Below are positions 54,291-63,387 of a stretch of 64,000 nucleotides of DNA, piece after piece. The notes beneath the pieces are model-generated. The model saw only the letters and a list, made by a program, of their open reading frames with translations, was not told where the DNA came from and made no database searches. The stretch's first letter is position 1, and each line of letters begins with the position of its first letter. Location: assembly GCF_004138105.1 (NCBI RefSeq), contig NZ_RXHQ01000001.1, positions 1 through 64,000 of the forward strand, given 5' to 3'. The translations under genes were made by a program, and so were the position numbers. The stretch comes from Xylanivirga thermophila. GTDB lineage: Bacteria > Bacillota > Clostridia > Caldicoprobacterales > Xylanivirgaceae.

Positions 54291-55094
54291 ATGGTAAAGG
54301 AAATATTATGGCCTATAGTCAGTTTAGGGGGATTGGGATTTTTATTCGGTGCTGGATTGGCCATTGCAAATAAAAAGTTTGGAGTGGCTTCGGATCCTAA
54401 GGTAGATGCTGTAAGAGAAGTATTGCCTGGAGCCAACTGTGGTGCATGCGGATATCCAGGATGTGACGGCTTTGCAAGTGCAGCGGTAAAGGGTGAGGCA
54501 CCTCCTGATGGTTGTACCGTTGGTGGAGGGCCGGTTGGTCAAAAGGTGGCAGCAATATTAGGCATGGAAGTAGAAGAAAAAGAGCCTACTGTAGCTAGAG
54601 TAATGTGCAATGGCGATTGCCAAAGTGCAAAAAATAAATATGAATATGATGGTATACAGGATTGTGTAGCTGCTTCTATGTTGTCCGATGGTCCAAAGTC
54701 ATGTCGATTTGGCTGTATGGGGCTGGGCAGTTGTGTAAAGGCATGTCCATTTGATGCTATACACGTGATAGATGGTATAGCAGTAGTAGATGAAGAAAAA
54801 TGTACCTCATGTGGCAAATGCGTAGTGGCGTGTCCTAAGGGCATAATACGAATAGTGCCTAAATCCAACAAGGTGCATGTACTATGTATGTCAAAGGATG
54901 CTGGAAAGATTGTACGAACTAATTGTGATGTGGGATGTATAGGGTGTAGGATGTGTACCAAAGTATGTCCTACAGAGGCAATAAAGGTAAATAATAATTT
55001 AGCTTCCATAGATTATAGTAAATGTATAAATTGCGGCAAGTGTGCTGAAAAATGTCCAACAAAGGCTATATATATTAAAAGTGAAGCTCAATAA
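54291..55094 (+). CDS. rnfB: Electron transport complex subunit RnfB (ferredoxin-accepting)
   Basis: A 267-residue subunit that takes electrons from reduced ferredoxin. One N-terminal helix (about 5-25) is followed by the Fe-S domain GANCGACGYPGCDGFA and then several ferredoxin-type motifs (GSCVKACP, CTSCGKCVVACP, CIGCRMCTKVCP, CINCGKCAEKCP). GGAGGAGAG precedes the ATG. The final codons and stop lie inside a 29-bp perfect terminator stem. Confidence 0.94.
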   Translation: MVKEILWPIVSLGGLGFLFGAGLAIANKKFGVASDPKVDAVREVLPGANCGACGYPGCDGFASAAVKGEAPPDGCTVGGGPVGQKVAAILGMEVEEKEPTVARVMCNGDCQSAKNKYEYDGIQDCVAASMLSDGPKSCRFGCMGLGSCVKACPFDAIHVIDGIAVVDEEKCTSCGKCVVACPKGIIRIVPKSNKVHVLCMSKDAGKIVRTNCDVGCIGCRMCTKVCPTEAIKVNNNLASIDYSKCINCGKCAEKCPTKAIYIKSEAQ

Positions 55095-55149
55095 GCTAAA
55101 AAAGGCGGTAAACAGGTATTTGTTTACCGCCTTTTTTAGCTTATTGAGC
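55086..55149 (+). terminator. Rnf operon terminator with a 29-bp perfect stem
   Basis: Arm 55086-55114 is the exact reverse complement of 55121-55149 around the loop GGTATT. The stem core is AAAAAAGGCGGTAAACA with its complement, giving an internal T6 run. The left arm covers the rnfB stop codon. Confidence 0.9.
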
Positions 55150-55287
55150 ATATATTTTATATTTTGTATATTGACAATTTAATATATAGTATCAAAATTG
55201 ACAAAATGCAAATGCTAGTTTTTATATTTTGGATATCTATCCTTTATTTTAATCATTTACTTTATACGCATTTAATAATATCATAAA

Positions 55288-55316
55288 GTTACAAGGCGCG
55301 CCAAACAAATTATAAT
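55288..55316 (+). promoter_or_regulatory. Probable promoter of the sugar ABC cluster, with GGCGCGCC in its spacer
   Basis: GTTACA (55288-55293), a 17-nt spacer and TATAAT (55311-55316). The spacer contains the GC palindrome GGCGCGCC (55295-55302), conspicuous in AT-rich DNA and suitably placed for an operator. Another TTGACA at 55198-55203 with TATATT is a weaker alternative. Confidence 0.45.
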
Positions 55317-55367
55317 TCATTTAAAAATAGTTTTAATAAAAATGATTTTTAGGAGGGGAAACATCTT

Positions 55368-57005
55368 ATGAAAAAGTTTAAAAAGGTATTATCTATCTTA
55401 CTTATCTGTATGTTAGTAGCATCATTATCCGTAGGATGCGGCAAGCAGGGTAAGGATTCAAGTTCAGATGCAACAACAGATGGTTCCAATAAGGATGTAA
55501 CTGATTCTAAAGATAATGCAAGTGTAGATGGTAAAATTACAGATAAACCTGTAAAACTTACCTATTGGTCAGTTATGAGTGAGTATGTAACAGCTAGTGC
55601 AGCAACATTAGCAGAGACGGAGCTATATAAGGAATTAAAAAATCGAACAGGTGTAGAGATCGAGTTCTTACATCCTCCAGTGGGTCAGGACAAAGAGCAG
55701 TTCAATCTCATGATAGCTTCAGATGAATTACCGGATCTTATAGAATATACGTGGTTAGAGTATCCTGGTGGTCCTGAAAAGGCGCTGGAAGATGGAGTTA
55801 TCGTTGAATTAAACGATTTGATAGATAAAAATGCCCCAAATCTAAAAAAAATATTAGATTCTGATGAAACTATTGATAAATCAATAAAGACAGACAGTGG
55901 TAAATACTACATGTTCCCATTCCTTCGTGGGGATGAGAGTTTGATGGTGTGGTGTGGACCTATAATGAGAAAGGACTGGTTGGACGAACTTGGGCTTGAA
56001 GTGCCTACTACTATAGATGAATGGCATACAACCCTTACAGCATTTAAAGAGAAAAAGGGCGCAACTGCTCCCTATTCATTCCTTCCATGGCATTTAACTA
56101 CTACAGGAAATATAATGAGTGCATTTGGTACATTACCTGGATTCTATCAAGAAAATGGAGAAATAAAATATGGACCAATACAACCTGAATATAAGGATTA
56201 TCTAGCCGAGATGAGCAAGTGGTATGGAGAAGGCCTATTGGATCCAGATTATTCAGCACAGGACGGCAAGTCTTATGATGCTAAGATTACAGGTGGAAAG
56301 ACGGGCGCTTTTATAGCTCCTGTAGGCGGCGGTATGGGACGGTATCTCACTATGGCAAAGGATCAGGATCCTAAATTTGATTTAGTAGGTGTTCCTTATC
56401 CTACATTGAAAAAGGGTGATAAGCCCATATTTGGACAAAAGGATTTCCCATTGACACCTCAAGGCTTGGTAGCAATAACACCCGCTTGTAAAGAAAAGGA
56501 AATTGCAGCTAAATGGCTTGATTATGGTTATAGTGAAGAAGGACATATGCTATTCAACTTTGGTATAGAAGGCGAAAGCTATGAGATGGTGGATAATTAT
56601 CCAAAATATACAGAGAATATAACCAAAAATCCTGATGGACTATCGTTTGCAGAAGCAATGGCTAAATATGCCCGTGCCTGCTATAATGGACCATTTGTTC
56701 AGGATAAGAGATATTTTGAGCAATATACACCATTTGAGTCACAGCTAGAGGCAGTAAAGACATGGTCTGAAGCAGATGACAAGATGAGAATACCTCCTAT
56801 TACTCCTACTTCTGAAGAAAGTGAAAAGTTGGCTTCCATAATGAACGAGGTAAGTACGTATGTAAGCGAGATGGAACTTAAGTTTATAATGGGCCAGGTT
56901 TCATTGAATGATTTTGATAAATATGTAGAAGATGTAAAGAAAATGGGCATAGAGGATGCTATAAAAATTGAAAAGGATGCCCTTGAAAGATTCAATAATA
57001 GATAA
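55368..57005 (+). CDS. Sugar ABC transporter solute-binding lipoprotein (LplA/family 1 type)
   Basis: A 545-residue extracellular binding protein. The signal peptide ends in the lipobox SVGC (Cys at about 24), followed by a Ser/Asp/Lys linker. The family 1 binding domain has LTYWSVMSEYVT, PDLIEYTW and a C-terminal tail typical of the long LplA/YtcQ group that serves oligosaccharide importers of Clostridia and Paenibacillus. AGGAGGGG lies 9 nt upstream. Two permease genes follow; no ATPase is present, so a shared MsmX-type ATPase is expected. Confidence 0.92.
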   Translation: MKKFKKVLSILLICMLVASLSVGCGKQGKDSSSDATTDGSNKDVTDSKDNASVDGKITDKPVKLTYWSVMSEYVTASAATLAETELYKELKNRTGVEIEFLHPPVGQDKEQFNLMIASDELPDLIEYTWLEYPGGPEKALEDGVIVELNDLIDKNAPNLKKILDSDETIDKSIKTDSGKYYMFPFLRGDESLMVWCGPIMRKDWLDELGLEVPTTIDEWHTTLTAFKEKKGATAPYSFLPWHLTTTGNIMSAFGTLPGFYQENGEIKYGPIQPEYKDYLAEMSKWYGEGLLDPDYSAQDGKSYDAKITGGKTGAFIAPVGGGMGRYLTMAKDQDPKFDLVGVPYPTLKKGDKPIFGQKDFPLTPQGLVAITPACKEKEIAAKWLDYGYSEEGHMLFNFGIEGESYEMVDNYPKYTENITKNPDGLSFAEAMAKYARACYNGPFVQDKRYFEQYTPFESQLEAVKTWSEADDKMRIPPITPTSEESEKLASIMNEVSTYVSEMELKFIMGQVSLNDFDKYVEDVKKMGIEDAIKIEKDALERFNNR

Positions 57006-57010
57006 TTTGT

Positions 57011-57028
57011 GGGGGGTATATACCCCCC
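57011..57028 (+). other. Hairpin between the binding-protein and permease genes
   Basis: GGGGGGTATATACCCCCC is a perfect 18-bp palindrome just after the stop. Such stem-loops often stabilise the binding-protein message relative to the permease message. Confidence 0.7.
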
Positions 57029-57085
57029 TGTTATCTCCTATACTAAAAATCTTATTTAATGGTAAGGAAAGGAGGCCCTATTATA

Positions 57086-58054
57086 ATGGCAGTTAATAAT
57101 ATAGATACTACTACAGTGCATATAAGGGGAAGTTTAAAACAGGAATCATTTTGGCAAAGATGGAAAAAGGAAATAATAAGTCATAAATACCTATATATAA
57201 TGGCTATACCGGTGTTTCTCTATTATCTTATATTTCACTATTTCCCCATGTATGGTGCTATAATAGCATTTAAGGATTTTTCCCCCGGTAAGGGTATAAT
57301 GGGCAGTCCCTGGGCGGGAGTTAAACACTTTAAGAATTTCTTTGAAAGTGTATACTTTGGCAGGGTGGTATCAAATACTTTGCTTATAAGTTTGTATTCA
57401 TTGGTATTTGGATTTCCGGCTCCTATAATTTTGGCATTGCTGATAAACGAGATCTCTAATATGAAATTTAAAAAGACTGTACAAACTATTAGCTATCTGC
57501 CACATTTTATTTCCTTGGTAGTTGTATGTGGTATGCTCAAAGAGTTTGTTGCTCGAGATGGTCTTATAACAGATTTGGTAGTGATGCTTGGAGGAGAACG
57601 GGATAACCTATTGATGAAGCCAGAATTATTTAGAACCATATATATATCCAGTGGAATTTGGCAGCATATTGGATGGGATTCAATAATATACCTGGCTGCA
57701 CTAACTGGAATAGATCAAGAATTATATGAAGCTGCATGGATGGATGGCGCGAGTAAATGGAAACAGACACTGCATATTACTCTACCTGGCATTGCTCCAA
57801 CCATTATAATTTTGTTTATACTGAGAATAGGACAGATAATGAATGTAGGATTTGAAAAGATTATACTGTTGTATAACCCTGCAACAATGGAAACGGCAGA
57901 TGTTATATCGTCGTTTGTATATAGAAAAGGTTTGTTGGATTTTAGCTATAGTTATAGTGCAGCAGTAGGACTTTTTAATTCAGTTATAAACTTTACATTA
58001 GTTATATTGGCTAACTGGATAAGTAAAAAATTCAGTGATGTTAGTTTGTGGTAG
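57086..58054 (+). CDS. Sugar ABC transporter permease (LplB/UgpA type)
   Basis: A 322-residue membrane subunit with six helices. The N-terminal cytoplasmic part is basic. The ATPase-contact EAA loop reads YEAAWMDGASKWKQTLHITLPG (about 220-240). ATG 57086 is chosen because AAAGGAGG lies upstream; the longer in-frame reading from 57059 runs through that site. It forms a heterodimeric channel with the next gene. Confidence 0.92.
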   Translation: MAVNNIDTTTVHIRGSLKQESFWQRWKKEIISHKYLYIMAIPVFLYYLIFHYFPMYGAIIAFKDFSPGKGIMGSPWAGVKHFKNFFESVYFGRVVSNTLLISLYSLVFGFPAPIILALLINEISNMKFKKTVQTISYLPHFISLVVVCGMLKEFVARDGLITDLVVMLGGERDNLLMKPELFRTIYISSGIWQHIGWDSIIYLAALTGIDQELYEAAWMDGASKWKQTLHITLPGIAPTIIILFILRIGQIMNVGFEKIILLYNPATMETADVISSFVYRKGLLDFSYSYSAAVGLFNSVINFTLVILANWISKKFSDVSLW

Positions 58055-58068
58055 GGAGGAGGATTTAT

Positions 58069-58950
58069 ATGGCTATAAAAAAGACAAAGGGCGAAAAGAT
58101 TTTTCAAGTGGTGAATGCGATACTGATGGTCATACTCATTATAATTACATTGTATCCCATATTGTATGTAGCATTTGCATCTTTAAGTAAACCGTCGGAG
58201 CTTATTCAGCATCAAGGTATATTATGGAAACCATTGGGTTTTAGTATAGAGGCATATAAGATGGTATTTAAAAATCCAATGATATCTATAGGGTATCAAA
58301 ATACGCTGTTTTATGTAGTAGTTGGTACTGCCTTTAATATATTGCTTAGTTGTCTAGGTGCATATATACTGTCTCGTAAAGGATTATATATCAAGAAATT
58401 CCTTACCGTGTTTATAATATTTACCATGTATTTTGGTGGTGGACTCATACCATTTTATTTATTGGTTAAAAAACTCGGACTCACTAATACAAGATGGGCA
58501 CTTATAATTCCAAGGGCTATAAATACCTGGAATTTGATAGTTATGAGAACTGCATTTGCAAGTGTACCAGATAGCTTGGAAGAATCAGCAAGAATAGATG
58601 GTGCAGAGGATTTCTCAATATTGTTTAAAATAATATTGCCACTAGTTATGCCAACCATAGCAGTAATGGTTTTGTTTTACGCAGTTGCACATTGGAATGG
58701 ATGGTTTGATGCTATGGTATTCTTAAGAAAAAGAGAATTATATCCTGTTCAGCTTATATTGAGAGAGATACTCATATCCAACGATACTAGCAGCATGATG
58801 TTTAATGTTAGTGGTGTAGATAAGGAACCTGTAGGCGAGACTATAAAATATGCAACTATAATAATAACTACTTTGCCCATATTATTTATATATCCATTCC
58901 TCCAGAAATATTTTGTAAAGGGCATCATGGTTGGTGCGGTGAAAGGTTGA
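58069..58950 (+). CDS. Sugar ABC transporter permease (LplC/UgpE type)
   Basis: A 293-residue partner permease with six helices; its EAA loop is LEESARIDGAEDFSILFKIILP (about 175-195). GGGAGGAGG, overlapping the previous stop, lies before ATG 58069; the in-frame start at 58048 is upstream of it. With the neighbouring permease and lipoprotein it forms a carbohydrate-uptake system of the CUT1 kind lacking its own ATPase. Confidence 0.92.
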   Translation: MAIKKTKGEKIFQVVNAILMVILIIITLYPILYVAFASLSKPSELIQHQGILWKPLGFSIEAYKMVFKNPMISIGYQNTLFYVVVGTAFNILLSCLGAYILSRKGLYIKKFLTVFIIFTMYFGGGLIPFYLLVKKLGLTNTRWALIIPRAINTWNLIVMRTAFASVPDSLEESARIDGAEDFSILFKIILPLVMPTIAVMVLFYAVAHWNGWFDAMVFLRKRELYPVQLILREILISNDTSSMMFNVSGVDKEPVGETIKYATIIITTLPILFIYPFLQKYFVKGIMVGAVKG

Positions 58951-58960
58951 GTATTTGTGA

Positions 58961-58989
58961 TTGAATAGGCTATATACTTTTGATATAAT
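58961..58989 (+). promoter_or_regulatory. Promoter of the membrane AraC regulator gene
   Basis: TTGAAT (58961-58966), a 17-nt spacer and TATAAT (58984-58989), so the regulator and the hydrolase behind it can be transcribed apart from the transporter. Confidence 0.65.
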
Positions 58990-59031
58990 ATTTACTGTAA
59001 AGAGTGATTATTATATAAGGGGCAAAGTGCA

Positions 59032-61341
59032 TTGGGGAGATTAAAGATTAAGCATTTTAATAGAAATAGTGTGTTTTTTTCATGGGTTTTATCCTATATT
59101 TCAATACTACTTATACCTTTGGTGATAAGTAGTATTGTCTATGTCCAGTCTACCCACATAATAGAAAATGAGATAAATCGGGCCAATAAGGCAATTTTGA
59201 GGCAAACACAGCAGGCTATTGATGGGCATTTACAAGATGTACAAAAATTAGCACTGCAGATAGCATTTAATCCTAGAGTACAGGGTTTTATGTATACTAG
59301 ACCGCCTTTAAAAACATCAAACCGCTATACAGCCAATCAAATTTTTAAGGATTTAAATTCATATAAGCCTGCAAATAGTATGGTAAAAAATATGTATATA
59401 TATTTTAAGTATTCAGATTTTATAATAGCGGATGTGTCCATATATGAGCCGGGTTTATTCTATGAGGTACATTATGACAATGATGATATTACGTATCAAG
59501 AATGGCATAAAATCTTAAACGATAAATATGATGGTAACTTTATACCAAATCTTTTTATTAAATCACCATCTTCTAAGCAAATAACGTATGTAAAATCTCT
59601 TCCTATGGGCAAGATGGGGGATATGTTGGCTAATATCATTATAGATCTAGACAGTAGCCGATTTGAGGGTATCGTTAGAAATATAAAGTGGCTGGACAAA
59701 AGTGCGGTATGTGTAATAGACAATCAAAATGAGATGATATCGTCTGTAAATTATCCTGAAACACCCCTTACAATTTCGTATGATGCCCTGGAAGGGGAGG
59801 AAGGGCTTATATATAGCACCATGGCAAATGAAAAGGTGGTAATATCCTATATCTCATCCAATGCTACTGATTGGAAATATATCTCAATAACTCCTGTAAG
59901 TATATTTATGGAGAAGGCAAAATATATCAAAAGGTTAACCATAATTAGCCTTATTCTATCTGTGATGATAGGAGGCATAGTAGCTTATTTTTTATCCAAA
60001 AAAAACTACGATCCTTTGGCCCAGATTATAGGGGTATTAGGAAGCAAATTGGGCTTGACGTTGGATACTGAATATAATGAGTATAATTTTATAAACCAGG
60101 CAATATCAGATACACTTAATGAAAATCAGCTGATGAGTGAAAGGCTGGAAAATCAGCAGGACATAATAAAAAACAATTTTTTGGTAAAATTGCTAAAAGG
60201 TCAAGTGGAAGATATGTCCTCATCCCTTGATATATATTTCCCTTTTGATAATTTTATGGTTGTATTAATATATATAGATCATTTTGATGAACTGTTCAGC
60301 GATAAGGATATGAATGATATGGACAGCCTAAAATTAGTGAAATTTATAATCAAAAATGTCATAAAGGAACAGCTGGATAAGCGATATAGTTCATATGTAG
60401 CGGAAATAGATGATCTTATGGCTTGTATTGTCAATATAGATGGAATGGATGAAAAAATAGAATCTGATACGGTGCTTGATATTATATCTGAAAGCAAGGA
60501 ATTTATACAGAATAATTTCAAAATATATTATACCGCTGCTTTAAGTGATATGGTGGATTCTGTAGATAATCTGCCGATAGCTTATCAACAGGCATTGGAT
60601 ACTATGGAGTACAAGCTTATATTAGGAGAAGGGGAAATAATAAACTATAGTGATATAAAAACCTCAAAACCGGTATATTATTATCCCCTTCAGGATGAAC
60701 AAAAGCTTATGAATTATATAAAAAGCGGTAATTTTGGGGAATCTAGAGAAGTTTTAAATGAGGTGTTTGGGAAATTTTTAGATATGACACCTGAAAGCCA
60801 TTGTGTCACTGTTGATATGGTAAAATGCTTAGAATTTGATCTTATAAGTACCATGATAAAAACGCTGGAGTGTCAGGAAGATTATGAATTTTTGCAAAGA
60901 CTAAATCCGATTGAACGGATTATGGAATGCAATACTGCCGTTGAGATGAAATATCAGATGAATTATATACTGAAAGAAATTTGTGAGTACAATGGCGAAA
61001 AAAATAACGATATAAAGTATAGATTTAAGGATGATATAGTAGACTATGTTGAAAAATATTACAATGATACGGATTTAAATGTATCCAAAGTAGGAGAGGT
61101 CTTTGGTATGACTCCCGCCTATATATCAAAACTCTTTAAAGATGAAACGGGAGAAGGTCTTTTAGACTATATAAACAAAGTACGGATAGGGAAGGCAAAG
61201 GCTATTTTGAGGGAAGGGGACATGACTATAGAATCTGTAGCGCAGATGGTAGGATTTTATAACAGCAGTACATTTATAAGGACATTTAAGAAATATGAAG
61301 GCATTACTCCCGGGAAATATAGGGATGTAGTGAAGTCTTGA
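59032..61341 (+). CDS. Membrane-bound AraC-family regulator with extracellular sensor
   Basis: A 769-residue one-component sensor-regulator of the YesS/YtdP type. Helix 1 (about 15-37) and helix 2 (about 300-322) enclose an extracytoplasmic sensor of about 260 residues. A cytoplasmic region of about 340 residues follows, then a C-terminal AraC DNA-binding domain with two helix-turn-helices (LNVSKVGEVFGMTPAYISKLFK, TIESVAQMVGFYNSSTFIRTFKKYEG). These proteins sense glycans or envelope signals and activate adjacent transport genes. The start is TTG with AAGGGG about 9 nt upstream. It lies 81 nt after the permease and 19 nt before the PHP-type gene. Confidence 0.88.
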   Translation: MGRLKIKHFNRNSVFFSWVLSYISILLIPLVISSIVYVQSTHIIENEINRANKAILRQTQQAIDGHLQDVQKLALQIAFNPRVQGFMYTRPPLKTSNRYTANQIFKDLNSYKPANSMVKNMYIYFKYSDFIIADVSIYEPGLFYEVHYDNDDITYQEWHKILNDKYDGNFIPNLFIKSPSSKQITYVKSLPMGKMGDMLANIIIDLDSSRFEGIVRNIKWLDKSAVCVIDNQNEMISSVNYPETPLTISYDALEGEEGLIYSTMANEKVVISYISSNATDWKYISITPVSIFMEKAKYIKRLTIISLILSVMIGGIVAYFLSKKNYDPLAQIIGVLGSKLGLTLDTEYNEYNFINQAISDTLNENQLMSERLENQQDIIKNNFLVKLLKGQVEDMSSSLDIYFPFDNFMVVLIYIDHFDELFSDKDMNDMDSLKLVKFIIKNVIKEQLDKRYSSYVAEIDDLMACIVNIDGMDEKIESDTVLDIISESKEFIQNNFKIYYTAALSDMVDSVDNLPIAYQQALDTMEYKLILGEGEIINYSDIKTSKPVYYYPLQDEQKLMNYIKSGNFGESREVLNEVFGKFLDMTPESHCVTVDMVKCLEFDLISTMIKTLECQEDYEFLQRLNPIERIMECNTAVEMKYQMNYILKEICEYNGEKNNDIKYRFKDDIVDYVEKYYNDTDLNVSKVGEVFGMTPAYISKLFKDETGEGLLDYINKVRIGKAKAILREGDMTIESVAQMVGFYNSSTFIRTFKKYEGITPGKYRDVVKS

Positions 61342-61360
61342 TATTGAAAGGGCTGGTGAA

Positions 61361-63271
61361 ATGAGTAACAATCATATAGATTATTACGGCAGCTTTAATG
61401 TAGATATGCCAAGTAAGGTAGAGGTAGATGGGCCTTTTTACTGGAAGGCAGTATATGTGGTAGGTGAAGGTGGTTTCAAAAAAAGCGGGAGCCTAAAGAT
61501 TGTATTTCCGCCATATCAACATGAAACAAAGCGGGAATATGTGCAGATATATGATTATTGGAGCCCATGTTTTGCTTGGGCTGTATGCGATGGGGAAAAA
61601 AAGGCAGTAGAAGTAACGATCGAAAAGATAGATACTGCCTTTTTGCATGTAAAAAACTGGCCGGATAGCAATCGCATATTAAGGATAACGGCAAAGGCTG
61701 ATTTAAAAAAGGGAGAGCGTATATATATAAACTATGGAGGTATAGATAGGCCATGGATAAAAGGTGCAGCTCCCGCCACCAGGGTAGGAACCATGTCTCA
61801 TAAAACAGATGGCACATTTCTAAAATACAAAGTGAAAGTGGACGTAGATGGAAGCGGACGATTTATAGAACTAAATGGTTTTCCGCCTGTAGAGATTACA
61901 CCTGGGCGGGCGGAAAGTATATCTATTGTAGCCCCTGGGATAGTAAACGTAGGAGAAGAGTTTAAAATAAGGCTGGTGGTAAAGGATAGGTTTAATAATC
62001 CCATATTTGATTACCATTTGGATGATCCAAAGCTTGTAATACGGAATATGAAAAACGGCAAGATTGCAGGGATGGCACATATTAGCGATAATTTAACATA
62101 TAGGGCATGTATAGGTGAAGAGGGTCCTTATGAGATAACTATAGATAAAGATATGGATCTTCATAAGGAGAAGGCAGCAGTTCTATGTAAAAATATAGCA
62201 TATAAGATTTTTTGGGGTGATCTACATTCCCACTCCAATCTATCGCCGAATATAAGGGATAATGATGGAGGAACAGATACCAATTCTTGTTATGAATATG
62301 CAAAAGAGGTATCCTGTATTGATTTTGTGTGTATTCCAGAGCAAACCTTTAGATTTGATGATGATCCTGCCTTAAATATAACACGGGAAACATGGCATTC
62401 CATTGGCAGATTTGCAGACCAAAACTATAATCCCGGAAAATTTGTTACATTTCCGGGATTTGAGCTCCATAGCAAGCGTGGTGATACGGTAGTACTTTTT
62501 TCTTCATCTCTTTTGAATGTCCCATACCCTGAGAAATGGGTGGGTGATGTTTCACAGGTTTGGGATTTTTATGGTAATAGTGGCTATATGACAATACCCC
62601 ATCTCCATAGATATTGTGGCGGGAGGATGAAAAAAGATCAGCAGGAGATGAAATTTGGCGGTTTTAGATTTGAAAACTGGGATAGGAAAAATGAATATAC
62701 TGAACGACTAGTAGAGATATTTTCATCCCAGTGGGGAAGATTTGAAGATAATGAGCATCCCATGCTTTTAAAGGCAAGATCCAATGTAGAGGGAAATACC
62801 ACCACTGCTTTTTTAAATAGGGGGAGGCTATGGGGCTTTACATCTAGCAGTGATGATCATGATGGAAGACCGGGATATGGTGGCGTTACCGGTGTATATG
62901 CAAAGGCGCTTACAAGGGAGGATATATTTTCAGGACTATACAATCGTAGGTGCATAGCATCTACCAATCCCCGTATCATTATATGCTATTTTATAAATGA
63001 CCATATGATGGGTGATATAGTAACCTTTGATGAAAATTATAGTGTGTTTAGATGCGTTGAGGTTACTGTGGTATCCCCCCAAGATATTGAAACTATAGAG
63101 ATAATAAGGAATGGAGAGGTAATATATTCAAAATCCATTAATGGAATGATAGCGGAGAAGGAATTTAAGGATAAAGATGTATTAGATGAAAATACGTATT
63201 ATTATGTACGGGTAAAGCTTAGAAATGGCCATATGGCATGGGCAAGTCCCATATGGTTTTTAAGGAAGTAG
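61361..63271 (+). CDS. PHP-fold metal-dependent hydrolase, DUF3604-like
   Basis: A 636-residue protein. The first 280 residues look like two beta-sandwich domains. From about 283 a PHP-type metal site starts (KIFWGDLHSHSNLSPN), continued by IDFVCIPEQT, PGFELHSKRGD, IPHLHRYCGG and SSSDDHDGRPGYGG, supplying the His/Asp/Glu ligands of a di- or trinuclear centre. The C-terminus is another beta domain. No signal peptide is seen. Such DUF3604-like proteins are thought to hydrolyse phosphoester or related bonds; the substrate is unknown. It is probably co-transcribed with the AraC-type sensor. Confidence 0.75.
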   Translation: MSNNHIDYYGSFNVDMPSKVEVDGPFYWKAVYVVGEGGFKKSGSLKIVFPPYQHETKREYVQIYDYWSPCFAWAVCDGEKKAVEVTIEKIDTAFLHVKNWPDSNRILRITAKADLKKGERIYINYGGIDRPWIKGAAPATRVGTMSHKTDGTFLKYKVKVDVDGSGRFIELNGFPPVEITPGRAESISIVAPGIVNVGEEFKIRLVVKDRFNNPIFDYHLDDPKLVIRNMKNGKIAGMAHISDNLTYRACIGEEGPYEITIDKDMDLHKEKAAVLCKNIAYKIFWGDLHSHSNLSPNIRDNDGGTDTNSCYEYAKEVSCIDFVCIPEQTFRFDDDPALNITRETWHSIGRFADQNYNPGKFVTFPGFELHSKRGDTVVLFSSSLLNVPYPEKWVGDVSQVWDFYGNSGYMTIPHLHRYCGGRMKKDQQEMKFGGFRFENWDRKNEYTERLVEIFSSQWGRFEDNEHPMLLKARSNVEGNTTTAFLNRGRLWGFTSSSDDHDGRPGYGGVTGVYAKALTREDIFSGLYNRRCIASTNPRIIICYFINDHMMGDIVTFDENYSVFRCVEVTVVSPQDIETIEIIRNGEVIYSKSINGMIAEKEFKDKDVLDENTYYYVRVKLRNGHMAWASPIWFLRK

Positions 63272-63272
63272 C

Positions 63273-63328
63273 ATTAGATAGGGGATTTATGCAAATATTT
63301 TACCATTTGCATGAATCCCCTATCTAAT
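63273..63328 (+). terminator. Long terminator stem after the PHP-type gene
   Basis: Arm 63273-63296 pairs with 63305-63328 over 24 positions with one mismatch, around the loop ATTTTACC. The T tract is weak. Confidence 0.7.
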
Positions 63329-63387
63329 ATAGAATAAGAGACAAAATATGAGTCTTTTATGATATTAAAATGGAGGGAAACACCTAA

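Noticed and set aside
55171-55176. First TTGACA upstream of the sugar transporter as a promoter
   Set aside because: No acceptable -10 lies 16-19 nt downstream.
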